Positions 14,497-22,767 of a stretch of 38,495 nt of DNA are shown piece by piece. Made by a program: the position numbers and the translations under genes. The notes beneath the pieces are model-generated. The model was given only the letters and a program-made list of their open reading frames with translations. It was not told the origin of the DNA and did no database searches. The DNA is from Patescibacteria group bacterium (GTDB taxonomy: Bacteria; Patescibacteriota; WWE3; UBA101185; UBA10185): positions 1 through 38,495 of the forward strand of contig BPJL01000010.1 of the NCBI GenBank assembly GCA_026004595.1, given 5' to 3'. The stretch's first letter is position 1. Every line of letters begins with the position of its first letter.

Positions 14497-15426
14497 ATGG
14501 CTTGGGGAAAAACAACTTATCAGGCACCAAACGAAATGAGAGAGTCCCTTTTAGATATTATCAGGGACATATCTCCTAATGAGGACAATTATTTTGTCTC
14601 AAACCTTGATAAGGGAGCTCCTGCTCTTCAAACCTATCACGAGTGGAATATCTTTCACGAGGATAGGGTGTCTTCTGTTACAGCAAACACTGAAGGAGCA
14701 GATACATCATATCCTGACCTTCAGGCTGAAAGCCGAGCTGGCAACTACACAGTTATTGTGGATTCTCCAGTCAAACTTTCAAGAACTAAAGCATCTATTG
14801 CGATGGTAACAAAGCAAGATGCTTTGGCTGTAGAGAAGGAAAGAGCCTTGAGGAGACTCAAGAACAAAATGGAGTTTCTTCTTATCAACGGCTCATTAGC
14901 AGCTGGTGCAACAAACTCCGCTCGTGGTATGGCGGGAATTGATGCCTTCATTACATCAAATGTTACCGCCTATTCCTCTGGACAATCATTCACAGAAGCA
15001 ATCTTGAATGATATGGCAAAGACAAGCTGGGACAATGTTGGTTCAAGCTATGTGGCTTCCACACTGGTTGCTCCTGCTGTTATTAAGCAAAGAGTAGCAA
15101 CCTTTGGAACCAACCTTACCCGCAATGTTAGAGCCGAAGACAAGAGGCTTATCAACGAGGTTCGTGTGTTTGACACCGACTTGGGTGTAACGGTTAAAAT
15201 CCTCGCTCACAAAGATGTCAGGAAAGCTGCAGGAACAGTTACAGCATTGCTCATTAACGAAGACCTGCACGAAATGTCCTTCTTGGTCAATACTGGTGAA
15301 CCTCACTGGGAAGACCGAGCAAAGGCTGGCGACTATGTGGCTGGGGTATATATTACCGAGTTCACTCACGTTGCGTATAACGAAAAGGCTGATGTAAAAC
15401 GTACCGGATTCTCGGCTTCGTTGTAG
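14497..15426 (+). CDS. major capsid protein (SU10-like, DUF5309 type)
   Basis: 309 residues from the ATG at 14497, chosen because AAAGGGGGTG lies just upstream (a GTG at 14488 would sit inside it). 'SPNEDNYFVSNLDKGAPALQ', 'HEWNIFHEDRVSSVTANTEG' and 'SYVASTLVAPAVIKQRVATF' follow the SU10/DUF5309 pattern (P/G-x-A..t..eW..D.l......n...EGa.....), an HK97-fold capsid family. It comes after scaffold and is followed at once by a terminator, as for a highly expressed gene. No maturation-protease gene is seen nearby. Confidence 0.85.
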   Translation: MAWGKTTYQAPNEMRESLLDIIRDISPNEDNYFVSNLDKGAPALQTYHEWNIFHEDRVSSVTANTEGADTSYPDLQAESRAGNYTVIVDSPVKLSRTKASIAMVTKQDALAVEKERALRRLKNKMEFLLINGSLAAGATNSARGMAGIDAFITSNVTAYSSGQSFTEAILNDMAKTSWDNVGSSYVASTLVAPAVIKQRVATFGTNLTRNVRAEDKRLINEVRVFDTDLGVTVKILAHKDVRKAAGTVTALLINEDLHEMSFLVNTGEPHWEDRAKAGDYVAGVYITEFTHVAYNEKADVKRTGFSASL

Positions 15427-15448
15427 TTTTAGCCTAAGTAGTTAGAAG

Positions 15449-15491
15449 AAGGCTGGCGAAAGGTTTATCCGAGTAGCCAGCTTTCTTTTTT
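15449..15491 (+). terminator. intrinsic terminator after the capsid gene
   Basis: AAGGCTGGC (15449-15457) pairs with GCCAGCTTT (15476-15484, one G-U), followed by CTTTTTT. This is the clearest intrinsic terminator in the window. Confidence 0.75.
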
Positions 15492-15516
15492 GACTAGAAG
15501 TGCTAAAATATGCTTG

Positions 15517-15912
15517 ATGGGAAAAATAAACCTTCAAGATTATGAAGTAATACCTCCTCACCTATCTACTCTTACCTCTTATATCACTAACCTTTGGGAA
15601 GGATTAGGAAGGCCTACCGATCCTCTGTCCTCTCAAGGACAAAAGCTTGTCAATTTTATTTTTGACGCCTACAAGGAACTTTACCCCGAAGAATACAAGG
15701 CTTGGCGGGAAATGATTAAAGAATATCAATCAGCCGAAAAATCAATTCACGAGCAAGTCAAGTACCACACAGGCAGAAGTCTTATATCATATCCCACGTG
15801 GGTTTATCATATCTTGCGAAAAGTCTTTCCAGGCTTTAACTTTCACAAACGAGAGAACGCAATGAAAATGGCAAAAACCTTTAGACAATTTCAGGTGGCA
15901 AATAAAGTATAG
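15517..15912 (+). CDS. hypothetical protein downstream of the capsid gene
   Basis: 131 residues, mostly helical, e.g. LSTLTSYITNLWEGLGRPTD and EEYKAWREMIKEYQSAEKSI. The ATG at 15517 is used; TGCTAAAAT (15501-15509), an extended -10-like box, lies 7 nt before it, so its message may be leaderless too. No family recognised; position suggests a head-completion or accessory protein. Confidence 0.55.
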   Translation: MGKINLQDYEVIPPHLSTLTSYITNLWEGLGRPTDPLSSQGQKLVNFIFDAYKELYPEEYKAWREMIKEYQSAEKSIHEQVKYHTGRSLISYPTWVYHILRKVFPGFNFHKRENAMKMAKTFRQFQVANKV

Positions 15913-15924
15913 GAGGTGGTTAAT

Positions 15925-16056
15925 ATGTCCAAAATCTTATTTGTGTTAAATATTGTGCTTTTAATAGTCGTTTCTTTGTTGCTTGTTAAGGCTAGATGTC
16001 TAGAGAAGGAAGTAAAATCGGCTCAATGTATTCCCTGTCATATATGGTTAAGATAG
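15925..16056 (+). CDS. 43-residue membrane protein
   Basis: A near-perfect ribosome site AGGAGGT (15911-15917) precedes ATG 15925. Residues 3-21 (KILFVLNIVLLIVVSLLLV) are one transmembrane helix, followed by a basic stretch and a CIPC pair. It overlaps the start of the glycosyltransferase gene, so it is probably translated with it. Function unknown. Confidence 0.5.
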   Translation: MSKILFVLNIVLLIVVSLLLVKARCLEKEVKSAQCIPCHIWLR

Positions 16057-17807
16057 CTTTATCTATTATCACTAAAGGTGATGAGGAGTTAGACAACCTT
16101 AAAAAGTGTGTCGCCTCATTTTTGCCTGCTGTTGACGGGGTGTTTATTACCGCCAATGGTAAGAAGACAAAAGAGACCGAGAAGTGGTGTAAAGAAAATG
16201 GCTTTAATTACTCTTATCTTGCTTGGAACGATGATTTTTCAGCCCAAAGAAATTTTAACTTCTCACAGATTAAGGGATTTGACTGGATTTTGTGGGCGGA
16301 TAGTGACGATATTTTAGTCGGTGCAGACAAATTAAGAGATGTTGCTGATATTTCTTACAAGAACGGTTTTGATTGTGTTTTCTTTACCTATTATTACGGT
16401 TGTCTTTTTGATGGCGAACCCAGTTTTGAGAATATAAAACAAGTTGACTTAATCCAAAAGCGGGAAAGACTTTTAAAACCAGGTGTTTTTGTTTGGAAGG
16501 GAAGACTGCACGAAACACCAGTTCCTGTAAATAATTATCAGCCAAAATACACTTATGTCCCTTATTCTGAAGAATTCCCCATTGTCTGGGTGCACACCGA
16601 AGCTGATAGAAATCCCAATGCCCCTAAAAACATAGAACGAATGGAGAGAAATAAAAGAATTCTTGAGCTTCAGTTGAAAGAGGAAAGAGAAAAAGGAACA
16701 GCAGACCCACGAACCTTACTTTATCTGATGAAAATCTATGTAGAGCTTCCCGAACAGGAATTGTGGCAAAAATGTATTGAGATGGGGTATGAGTATTTAT
16801 CAAAATCGGGTTGGGACGAAGAGCGAGCCATCGCTTATCAGTTAATAAGCAAGTGTTATAGCCAGTTGGGAGACAACAGGAAAGCCGAAGAGGCAATAAG
16901 AAACGCCATCAAAGAATATCCTTACGAACCCTTGCTTTATCTTTACTTGGCAAAATACCTCTTTAATCAAAACAAATACAACGAGATGGAACACTGGCTT
17001 AAACTGGCGGTCTCAATGGAAGAGAAGGACACAACCCAAATGAATAATGAGATGGAAAAGAAAATCCTAGCCGCAGAACTCACTTTTAAGCTGGAATTTT
17101 ATGTTAAGCGAGATGTCAGAAAAGCATATCGGGCAATAAAATACCTCTACGATATAGCTCAAACCGAAGAGGCGTTGGTGCTCTTAAAAGAGGTTGAAAG
17201 ATTAAAAGAATTAGACGAGGCTTGTGAGGACACACACAAACTAATTAAATACTTTGAAAAAGAGGATAAAGAAGAAAGGGTTATCCCCTTAATTCAGTCT
17301 TTGCCTCTTGAAATCTCCAATCTTGAGTTTGCCTATCACTACTTTAACAAATACAAAAAACCAAGAGTTTGGAAGAAAAATGAGATTTGCTACTATGCTT
17401 ATCTTGGTCCGCACTTTGAGAAGTGGTCTCCTTTATCATTAAAAACAGGAATTGGCGGCTCTGAAACTGCGGTTATCAGACTTTCTCAAGAATGGGCAAA
17501 GAAAGGTTATACAGTAGTCGTCTATGCCGATGTCTTAAAAGAGGGCATTTATGATAATGTTATCTGGCTTCCTGCTTACAAGTTTAATCCTCGTGATAGA
17601 TTTAATGTCTTTATTCAATGGCGGTCTTCTTCTTTGGCAGGAAAAATCAAAGCCAAGAAGTTTTTAGTTGACTTGCACGACTTATATTCTCCGCAGGCTA
17701 TTGACTGGAATAAAATAGACTTTGCTATGGTTAAAAGTAAGTATCAAAGAAACCTAGCAAAAGATATTCCTGATAGTAAATTTAGGATAATTTCAAATGG
17801 CATATGA
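16044..17807 (+). CDS. multidomain glycosyltransferase (GT2 - TPR - GT-B part)
   Basis: 587 residues from ATG 16044 (a start at 15996 is open but lies inside the small membrane gene). Residues 1-110 are a GT2-type domain: IALSIITKGDEELDNLKKCV, FSAQRNFNF and the D-x-D site WADSDDIL. A TPR-like helical repeat region (about 190-400) follows, then a GT-B beginning with LSLKTGIGGSETAVIRLSQE and FLVDLHDLYSP. It would move sugars from nucleotide donors, on virion protein, DNA or host surface glycans. It overlaps the next gene by 4 nt; the GT-B fold seems completed there, so the two products must work together or the unit is broken (about one break). Confidence 0.7.
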   Translation: MVKIALSIITKGDEELDNLKKCVASFLPAVDGVFITANGKKTKETEKWCKENGFNYSYLAWNDDFSAQRNFNFSQIKGFDWILWADSDDILVGADKLRDVADISYKNGFDCVFFTYYYGCLFDGEPSFENIKQVDLIQKRERLLKPGVFVWKGRLHETPVPVNNYQPKYTYVPYSEEFPIVWVHTEADRNPNAPKNIERMERNKRILELQLKEEREKGTADPRTLLYLMKIYVELPEQELWQKCIEMGYEYLSKSGWDEERAIAYQLISKCYSQLGDNRKAEEAIRNAIKEYPYEPLLYLYLAKYLFNQNKYNEMEHWLKLAVSMEEKDTTQMNNEMEKKILAAELTFKLEFYVKRDVRKAYRAIKYLYDIAQTEEALVLLKEVERLKELDEACEDTHKLIKYFEKEDKEERVIPLIQSLPLEISNLEFAYHYFNKYKKPRVWKKNEICYYAYLGPHFEKWSPLSLKTGIGGSETAVIRLSQEWAKKGYTVVVYADVLKEGIYDNVIWLPAYKFNPRDRFNVFIQWRSSSLAGKIKAKKFLVDLHDLYSPQAIDWNKIDFAMVKSKYQRNLAKDIPDSKFRIISNGI

Positions 17808-19360
17808 GAAGGCATAAACTATTTTGGGGTTCAAGTTATGATAGGGGTTTGCAATATCTCCTTTATATGTGGCCTGATATTAAAAAGGTGTATCCCGATG
17901 CAGAGCTTCATATCTGCTATGGTTGGCAAATTTTTGACAAGGTTGCGGCAAGTAATGTCGAGCGTCAGGAATGGAAACGAGGAATGGAGCTTTTAATGCA
18001 ACAAGATGGAATTTATCATCACGGAAGGGTGGGCAAGGAAGAATTAAAAAAAATTAGACAATCTTGCGGGATATGGGCTTATACTACTGATTTTTTGGAA
18101 ATAAATTGCATCACAGCTCTTGATTGTCAAAGGGACGGTTGTGTCCCCGTTACAATGTCTCTTGCCGCCCTCAAGGAAACTGTCGGGGCGGGAATTCTTA
18201 TTGATGGAGATATTAGAGACAAAAAGGTTCAGGAAAAATACCTCAAAGAGCTTCTTTCCTTAATGGGAGACGAAAAAAGATGGAAGGAATTATCCGAGAA
18301 AGGCAAAAGATTTGCAAGCAAGTTTTATTGGAACAAAATTGCCGATAAATGGATTGATGTTTTCAATGAGCCGATAGAAGATGTTAAAGTCTCAATCATA
18401 ACCCCCACCATAAGGGAGGGTTTTTGGGATAGTATGGCAAAAAACATTGCTTCGCAGACCTACAAAAACCTTGAGTGGATAATTGTTGATGACTATAAGG
18501 AGAACCGAGAAAAAATAGCCGAGAAATATGCCAAAAAGTATAGCCTTGATATTAAATACATCTGGGGCGATAAAGCTAAAGGAATTTACAAAAGAAGGTT
18601 GGGGCTTGTGAGGGCAAACAACCTTGCGTGGAAAGCCGCAACTGGCGAGCTTTTAGTTTGGCTTCAGGATTTTGTTTATATGGATGAAGACGCCATTGAA
18701 GCGTTAGTTGATTTATACCGCCATAATAAAGATTGTCTCATTGCACCAGTTGATATTTATTATGAGCCGATAAATGTTAACAAAAACAATAAAGAAGACT
18801 GGTTTAATGGACAAGATTATCAGGGGAAAAAGGTTTGGAAGAATGTCAGGGTGCAATATCACGGTATCAGAGAAAGCACAAATCCCTATGATTTTGAGTT
18901 AAATTTTGGAGCAATTCCTAAACATATTCTGGATAGGCTCAATGGGTTTTGGGAGTTTTTTGACGAAGGGCTGGGTTATGATAACACTGAAATTTGTCTA
19001 AGAGCGATGAAACTTGGTTATAGACTTTTAATAGACGATAGCATTATTGCTAAATGTCTTAATTTATGGCAGGTGATAAAAGGAAGCCCCCTTAATATAT
19101 CAGGACGTGATAGGCTTCTTAATCCACCACGTTATCTATGGATGATAAGACAAATAGAGAAGGGGAAATTACCGATTGTAAGAGATGAAAAAATAGATGA
19201 CAAAATCAATCTTTATTACGAAATTCCAAAAGAGATAAAAGACGAGGACTGTGCTAAATGGATTGAGAACCACTCGCAAGAGATAGTAAAATCTTGGGAG
19301 GAGGTGAAAAAATATGGCAAAAATGAAACCAAAAGGCAAAAGAGGCAGAGCAATGGTTAG
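17804..19360 (+). CDS. glycosyltransferase (GT-B C-terminal part - GT2)
   Basis: 518 residues. The first 190 resemble the donor-binding half of GT4 enzymes (LFWGSSYDRGLQYLLYMWPD, then ELHICYGW, and ITALDCQRDGCVPVTMS, the usual nucleotide-sugar site context). From about 195 a GT2 domain follows (VSIITPTIREGFWDSMAKNI, EWIIVDDYKENREKI), with LVWLQDFVYMDEDA where a D-x-D is normal. A later FFDEGLGYDNTEICLRAMKLG line is the GT2 acceptor motif 'e.fG.E..dl..R....G'. It overlaps the upstream enzyme by 4 nt and the basic protein downstream by 47 nt. Confidence 0.7.
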   Translation: MRRHKLFWGSSYDRGLQYLLYMWPDIKKVYPDAELHICYGWQIFDKVAASNVERQEWKRGMELLMQQDGIYHHGRVGKEELKKIRQSCGIWAYTTDFLEINCITALDCQRDGCVPVTMSLAALKETVGAGILIDGDIRDKKVQEKYLKELLSLMGDEKRWKELSEKGKRFASKFYWNKIADKWIDVFNEPIEDVKVSIITPTIREGFWDSMAKNIASQTYKNLEWIIVDDYKENREKIAEKYAKKYSLDIKYIWGDKAKGIYKRRLGLVRANNLAWKAATGELLVWLQDFVYMDEDAIEALVDLYRHNKDCLIAPVDIYYEPINVNKNNKEDWFNGQDYQGKKVWKNVRVQYHGIRESTNPYDFELNFGAIPKHILDRLNGFWEFFDEGLGYDNTEICLRAMKLGYRLLIDDSIIAKCLNLWQVIKGSPLNISGRDRLLNPPRYLWMIRQIEKGKLPIVRDEKIDDKINLYYEIPKEIKDEDCAKWIENHSQEIVKSWEEVKKYGKNETKRQKRQSNG

Positions 19361-19502
19361 GAAACTGGGCAGAACTTACAAGACGGGTGGTTTTGCTAAA
19401 ATAGCTAGAAAAGCAGCCAAAAAATATGGTTCTATTGCTGTTGGTCGTCGTGTAGCTGGAGCGATTTTCCAAAGAATGGTAAGAGCTAGAAAGAGGGGGT
19501 GA
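19314..19502 (+). CDS. small very basic protein
   Basis: 62 residues, about a third Lys/Arg, with KTGGFAKIARKAAKKYGSIA then VAGAIFQRMVRARKRG. AGGAGGTG lies about 8 nt before the ATG, inside the glycosyltransferase tail. Small proteins with this 'YKTGGFxKIAxKAAxKYGS' line occur in phage structural clusters; a virion or DNA-condensing role is inferred from charge. Confidence 0.6.
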   Translation: MAKMKPKGKRGRAMVRKLGRTYKTGGFAKIARKAAKKYGSIAVGRRVAGAIFQRMVRARKRG

Positions 19503-19506
19503 GACT

Positions 19507-19620
19507 ATGCCGTTTCACAGTCTAAAGCAACGCACTTGGATGAAAATCAACAAACCCGAAATATACAGGCGGTGGAAAAAGAAGTATGGAACGAAAATTC
19601 GCAGGGTGGGTAAAAAATAA
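19507..19620 (+). CDS. 37-residue basic protein
   Basis: MPFHSLKQRTWMKINKPEIY then RRWKKKYGTKIRRVGKK. The 'mPf.S..Qr.wm..n.Pei..rW...yg' pattern recurs in short phage proteins near head genes. It starts 4 nt after the stop of the previous basic protein, and its end overlaps the methyltransferase start by 35 nt. Too short for most gene finders but convincing by context. Confidence 0.5.
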   Translation: MPFHSLKQRTWMKINKPEIYRRWKKKYGTKIRRVGKK

Positions 19621-20107
19621 ACTAAAAAGGGGAATACTACTTGATATAGGAAGTGGCAACCCAGCATCAGGCGAAAATCAGCCACAAGGCTATGTGCTTC
19701 AGGATATTGAACCCTATCAAAATATAGATTTAGTATGTGATATAAGGGATTTGCCTAAATATATTCCCGATGGTTATTGTTCGGTTATAAGAGCCAGCCA
19801 CGTTTTGGAACACTTTGGAACGAAAGAAACACAAGAAGTGATAAAAATGATTTATAGATTACTTGAGAAGGGGGGCAAATTTATAATCTTTGTTCCTAAT
19901 TTTAGATGGCACGCCCAACTTGTAGCTCAGGGACAAGATGAGATGGCGGTTCACTATGCTTTTGGCGGGCAATTAGACGAATGGGATTATCACAAAACTG
20001 GTTATACTCCTAAAATACTAAGAAAATATCTAGAACAAGCGGGATTTGAGATTTTAACTTTAGACGAAGCAAGCAGTATTGAATGCCACGCAATTAAAAA
20101 TTATTAA
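19586..20107 (+). CDS. SAM-dependent methyltransferase (Methyltransf_11-like)
   Basis: 173 residues, Rossmann-type: motif I LLDIGSGNP (18-26, SAM binding), an acidic residue after the second strand (VLQDIEPY), and IRASHVLEHF (motif IV-like) with a partner helix KMIYRLLEKGGKFIIFVPN (motif V/VI). Such enzymes in glycan gene clusters methylate sugars, which suits its place after the glycosyltransferases, but the substrate cannot be told. It ends just before a late promoter. Confidence 0.7.
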   Translation: MERKFAGWVKNKLKRGILLDIGSGNPASGENQPQGYVLQDIEPYQNIDLVCDIRDLPKYIPDGYCSVIRASHVLEHFGTKETQEVIKMIYRLLEKGGKFIIFVPNFRWHAQLVAQGQDEMAVHYAFGGQLDEWDYHKTGYTPKILRKYLEQAGFEILTLDEASSIECHAIKNY

Positions 20108-20110
20108 AAA

Positions 20111-20141
20111 TTGAAAACCTCTCAATCTTCTACTTTATAAT
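20111..20141 (+). promoter_or_regulatory. late promoter, class TTG(A/C)AAACC-19 (neck genes)
   Basis: TTGAAA (20111-20116), 19-nt spacer starting ACCTC, TATAAT (20136-20141). The ATG is 8 nt after it. TATAATCTTCTTATATGGA is shared exactly with the promoter at 23905. Confidence 0.75.
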
Positions 20142-20149
20142 CTTCTTAT

Positions 20150-20773
20150 ATGGATACTCTTGAGGAAATATTAAAATCAGCGTCTTCCATTCTTGACTTA
20201 TCTTATTCGTTGCCAACCGGCGATGAGTTGACGACAAGAACAAATTTTGCCAACCAAGCAATTAAGGACGCCTGTGATTTTGGCAAACTTCCTGACTTTA
20301 AAAAAGAATATGTTATTTATGCGACAGGTGCTACAATTCCGCTTCCTGCCGATTTTAGGGAGCTTCACGAAAACCCAAGAGTTTGGGATACGGCTTGGAT
20401 AGAGTATCCTGAAATTGAAGCTGAGGAAAAATACGAAAAAGACTCGGCAGATAAATACTCCTATGTGCTAGGAAACCCACAAGATGGCAAATATCTTTAT
20501 CTTAACAACTTTGACGGCGGCACAGTCTCAATCATTTATCAGAAATACCCCGACGGGTTTGCTACCTTAACCGACAAATGCGAATTATCCTCTTCTTCTT
20601 ATGTGGTTCAAAGGATTGTTTATTATGTCCTTTACTCAAGGGGTGATGACAAATTCCCGCTTGCCAAAGCCGAAAGCGAGAAAATTCTTGCTAATATGAT
20701 GAGTAGAAAAAATTTGACAGCGGGTGGACAAGGAAAAGTAGCGGGTGTTAAGTTTAACAATCCTTTAAAATAA
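20150..20773 (+). CDS. head-to-tail adaptor (P22 gp4/gp6-like family)
   Basis: 207 residues. A helical N-terminus (LEEILKSASSILDLSYSLPT, NFANQAIKDACDFGKLPDFK), a beta segment (ATGATIPLPADFRELHENPR) and a helical end are the usual order of connector proteins that bind below the portal ring. The 'y..p.dF.el......' line is common to such adaptors. It is followed by the stabilisation protein with 6 nt between, as expected in a podovirus neck operon. Confidence 0.65.
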   Translation: MDTLEEILKSASSILDLSYSLPTGDELTTRTNFANQAIKDACDFGKLPDFKKEYVIYATGATIPLPADFRELHENPRVWDTAWIEYPEIEAEEKYEKDSADKYSYVLGNPQDGKYLYLNNFDGGTVSIIYQKYPDGFATLTDKCELSSSSYVVQRIVYYVLYSRGDDKFPLAKAESEKILANMMSRKNLTAGGQGKVAGVKFNNPLK

Positions 20774-20779
20774 AATGCT

Positions 20780-22720
20780 ATGCCTATCTTTGACACACGG
20801 GTTCCATCTTTTAGAAAAACAGGAGAAGTCTCTGTAGAGTGGAAAACCTTTAGAAAAGGTCTAAATCTTCTTTTGCGTCCCACCGAAATAGGTTTTAATG
20901 AGATGGCAGAAAGCGTCAATCTTATTCTTACGGGTTCGGGTGTGCCAACAGGAAGGTGGGGAACAGAGCTTTATTTTGACACTTTGGTTGACGGAAACGT
21001 GGGTGGACTTGGTAGTTATGTCTCCAAAGACGAAAGCCAAAGAGATTTACTTGCGCTAACTTATGACGGCAAAATTGTCAAAAAAAGCGGACAATCTTAT
21101 TCCCTAATCGCGGGGCAATCTTACCCAACGGGTTCAATAGCCAGATTTGAGCAGTTAGGAGGCAAAACTTATATTGTTAATGAAGATGTGCCTTTTGCAG
21201 AGTATGACGGCACCAATTTATCGGTTTATGCAACTATCTCTCCACCCACAGGACTTTCGGCCACTAACTATTCTGGTGTGACTGGTTCAAACAGGGTCTC
21301 CTATAAGGTGGTTTTAGTTTCAGCTAATGGGGGACAAACAACGCCATCAACTAATTATGTCCTAAACAATTTACCCACCGATTTAAGTAAAACCGAAGTA
21401 AGGCTTTTCTGGACAGCTCCCTCTTGTGCTACTTATTCAGGTTTTGAGATTTATAGAGGCAGAGAAGGAGACGAAACGTTTTTGGCTTCAACTGATGCTG
21501 GGGTAACTTATTTTGTAGATACTGGTGCTCCCGCTTCAGAGACAATCCTTCCTCCAGTTACAAACACCACGGGCGGTGTTAAATCAAAAATCATTGCTAA
21601 GTATAAGGATAGACTTTTAGTCGTTCCCGCCGACGATCCCAATATGCTTATGATTTCTGGTAGATACCCCAATCACTACAAGTTTAGTTGGTATGATGGC
21701 GGCGGATATATTTATATTGATCCTGATTCGGGTGATTCAATCACGGGGATTGCCGTTCAGCCCATTGCTGATAGAATTGTCGTTTACAAAAATCACTCAT
21801 CGTACCTAGTCAACCTGGATATAATTCAAATAGGAAACTATTATGTTCTTGACCCACAATACTCACCAATTTCAACCTCAATCGGAGCTTCTAACCCCGA
21901 TACGCTGGCTACAGTTGAAAATGATACCTTCTATTTTGGAACTGATGGACTTTATGTAACGGGTTACGAGCCAAATTTCTTAAACATCATTAGGACAAAC
22001 GAAATATCAGCTCGTATTAGGCCATATCTTGATTTGCTTTCAAAAGATGATTATCAAACCGCTTGCGCGATGTATGTTAATAAAAAATATCTCCTCTCGT
22101 TCCCATTAAGGAAAGAAATTGTAGTTTATGACAGAGAGCGTGGTTGTTTTGCCTCAATTTGGAAACTTCCCTTTGGGGTAGTTAAGATGACTAAATTTTA
22201 TGAGGATAACGGAGATGAAAAATGGGTTTTGGGACTAGACGATGGGCGGGTGGTTGTTTTTAACAGATATCTTAATAACGATTTGGGTTCAACGATTGAA
22301 AAGAAGTTAAGGACAAACAAAACCGATTTTGGAGATTGGACGACCCTACAAACGATAGAATACTTTTACTTCCTATTCAGAAACATCATAGGTTCAACCG
22401 ATGTTACAATCTTGCTTGAGAACAGAAGCGGTGAGACTTCGGGGGTTAAGATATTTACCATTTCAGGTGCACAAACTGCAGGTTATACTGGATATGGCAC
22501 TGATAAATATGGAACTGCTAAATACGGACTTTCTAATTCAACAACAGTTAATATAACTTCAGATGAAATACCGCGATGGGGAACTCTCTTTAAGGTTGGA
22601 AAACTGCTTCAGATGGAGGTTGCCTCGACCGCCGCAAATAGCAACTTTGAGCTTTTGAAAATTAAGGTTACTGGCAAAAAGCATCAGAGGGGTAGCTTGG
22701 ATAGTGGAAGTAGAGTTTGA
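20780..22720 (+). CDS. packaged-DNA stabilisation/tail-hub protein (P22 gp10-like) with a fibronectin III-like insert
   Basis: 646 residues. Repeated short beta blades (GNVGGLGSYVSKDESQRDLL, KTYIVNEDVPFAEYDGTNLS, FYFGTDGLYVTGYEPNFLNI) point to a beta-propeller, the fold of P22 gp10 and relatives which seal the neck after packaging. Residues about 153-240 (PPTGLSATNYSGVTGSNRVS ... EVRLFWTAPSCATYSGFEIY) look like a fibronectin III domain inserted in the propeller. It is in the expected place after the adaptor. Confidence 0.65.
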   Translation: MPIFDTRVPSFRKTGEVSVEWKTFRKGLNLLLRPTEIGFNEMAESVNLILTGSGVPTGRWGTELYFDTLVDGNVGGLGSYVSKDESQRDLLALTYDGKIVKKSGQSYSLIAGQSYPTGSIARFEQLGGKTYIVNEDVPFAEYDGTNLSVYATISPPTGLSATNYSGVTGSNRVSYKVVLVSANGGQTTPSTNYVLNNLPTDLSKTEVRLFWTAPSCATYSGFEIYRGREGDETFLASTDAGVTYFVDTGAPASETILPPVTNTTGGVKSKIIAKYKDRLLVVPADDPNMLMISGRYPNHYKFSWYDGGGYIYIDPDSGDSITGIAVQPIADRIVVYKNHSSYLVNLDIIQIGNYYVLDPQYSPISTSIGASNPDTLATVENDTFYFGTDGLYVTGYEPNFLNIIRTNEISARIRPYLDLLSKDDYQTACAMYVNKKYLLSFPLRKEIVVYDRERGCFASIWKLPFGVVKMTKFYEDNGDEKWVLGLDDGRVVVFNRYLNNDLGSTIEKKLRTNKTDFGDWTTLQTIEYFYFLFRNIIGSTDVTILLENRSGETSGVKIFTISGAQTAGYTGYGTDKYGTAKYGLSNSTTVNITSDEIPRWGTLFKVGKLLQMEVASTAANSNFELLKIKVTGKKHQRGSLDSGSRV

Positions 22721-22726
22721 AGACAC

Positions 22727-22757
22727 TTGCAAACCTCTGATGGCTATTTTTTATAAT
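22727..22757 (+). promoter_or_regulatory. late promoter, class TTG(A/C)AAACC-19
   Basis: TTGCAA (22727-22732), 19-nt spacer starting ACCTC, TATAAT (22752-22757); ATG 10 nt on. Confidence 0.7.
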
Positions 22758-22767
22758 TCAGTTAAAT

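Noticed and set aside
21510-21530. Second Cas12a handle-like sequence (TTTTGTAGAT)
   Set aside because: Only the 3' half matches; the CTAC arm of the stem is missing and it lies in a coding frame.
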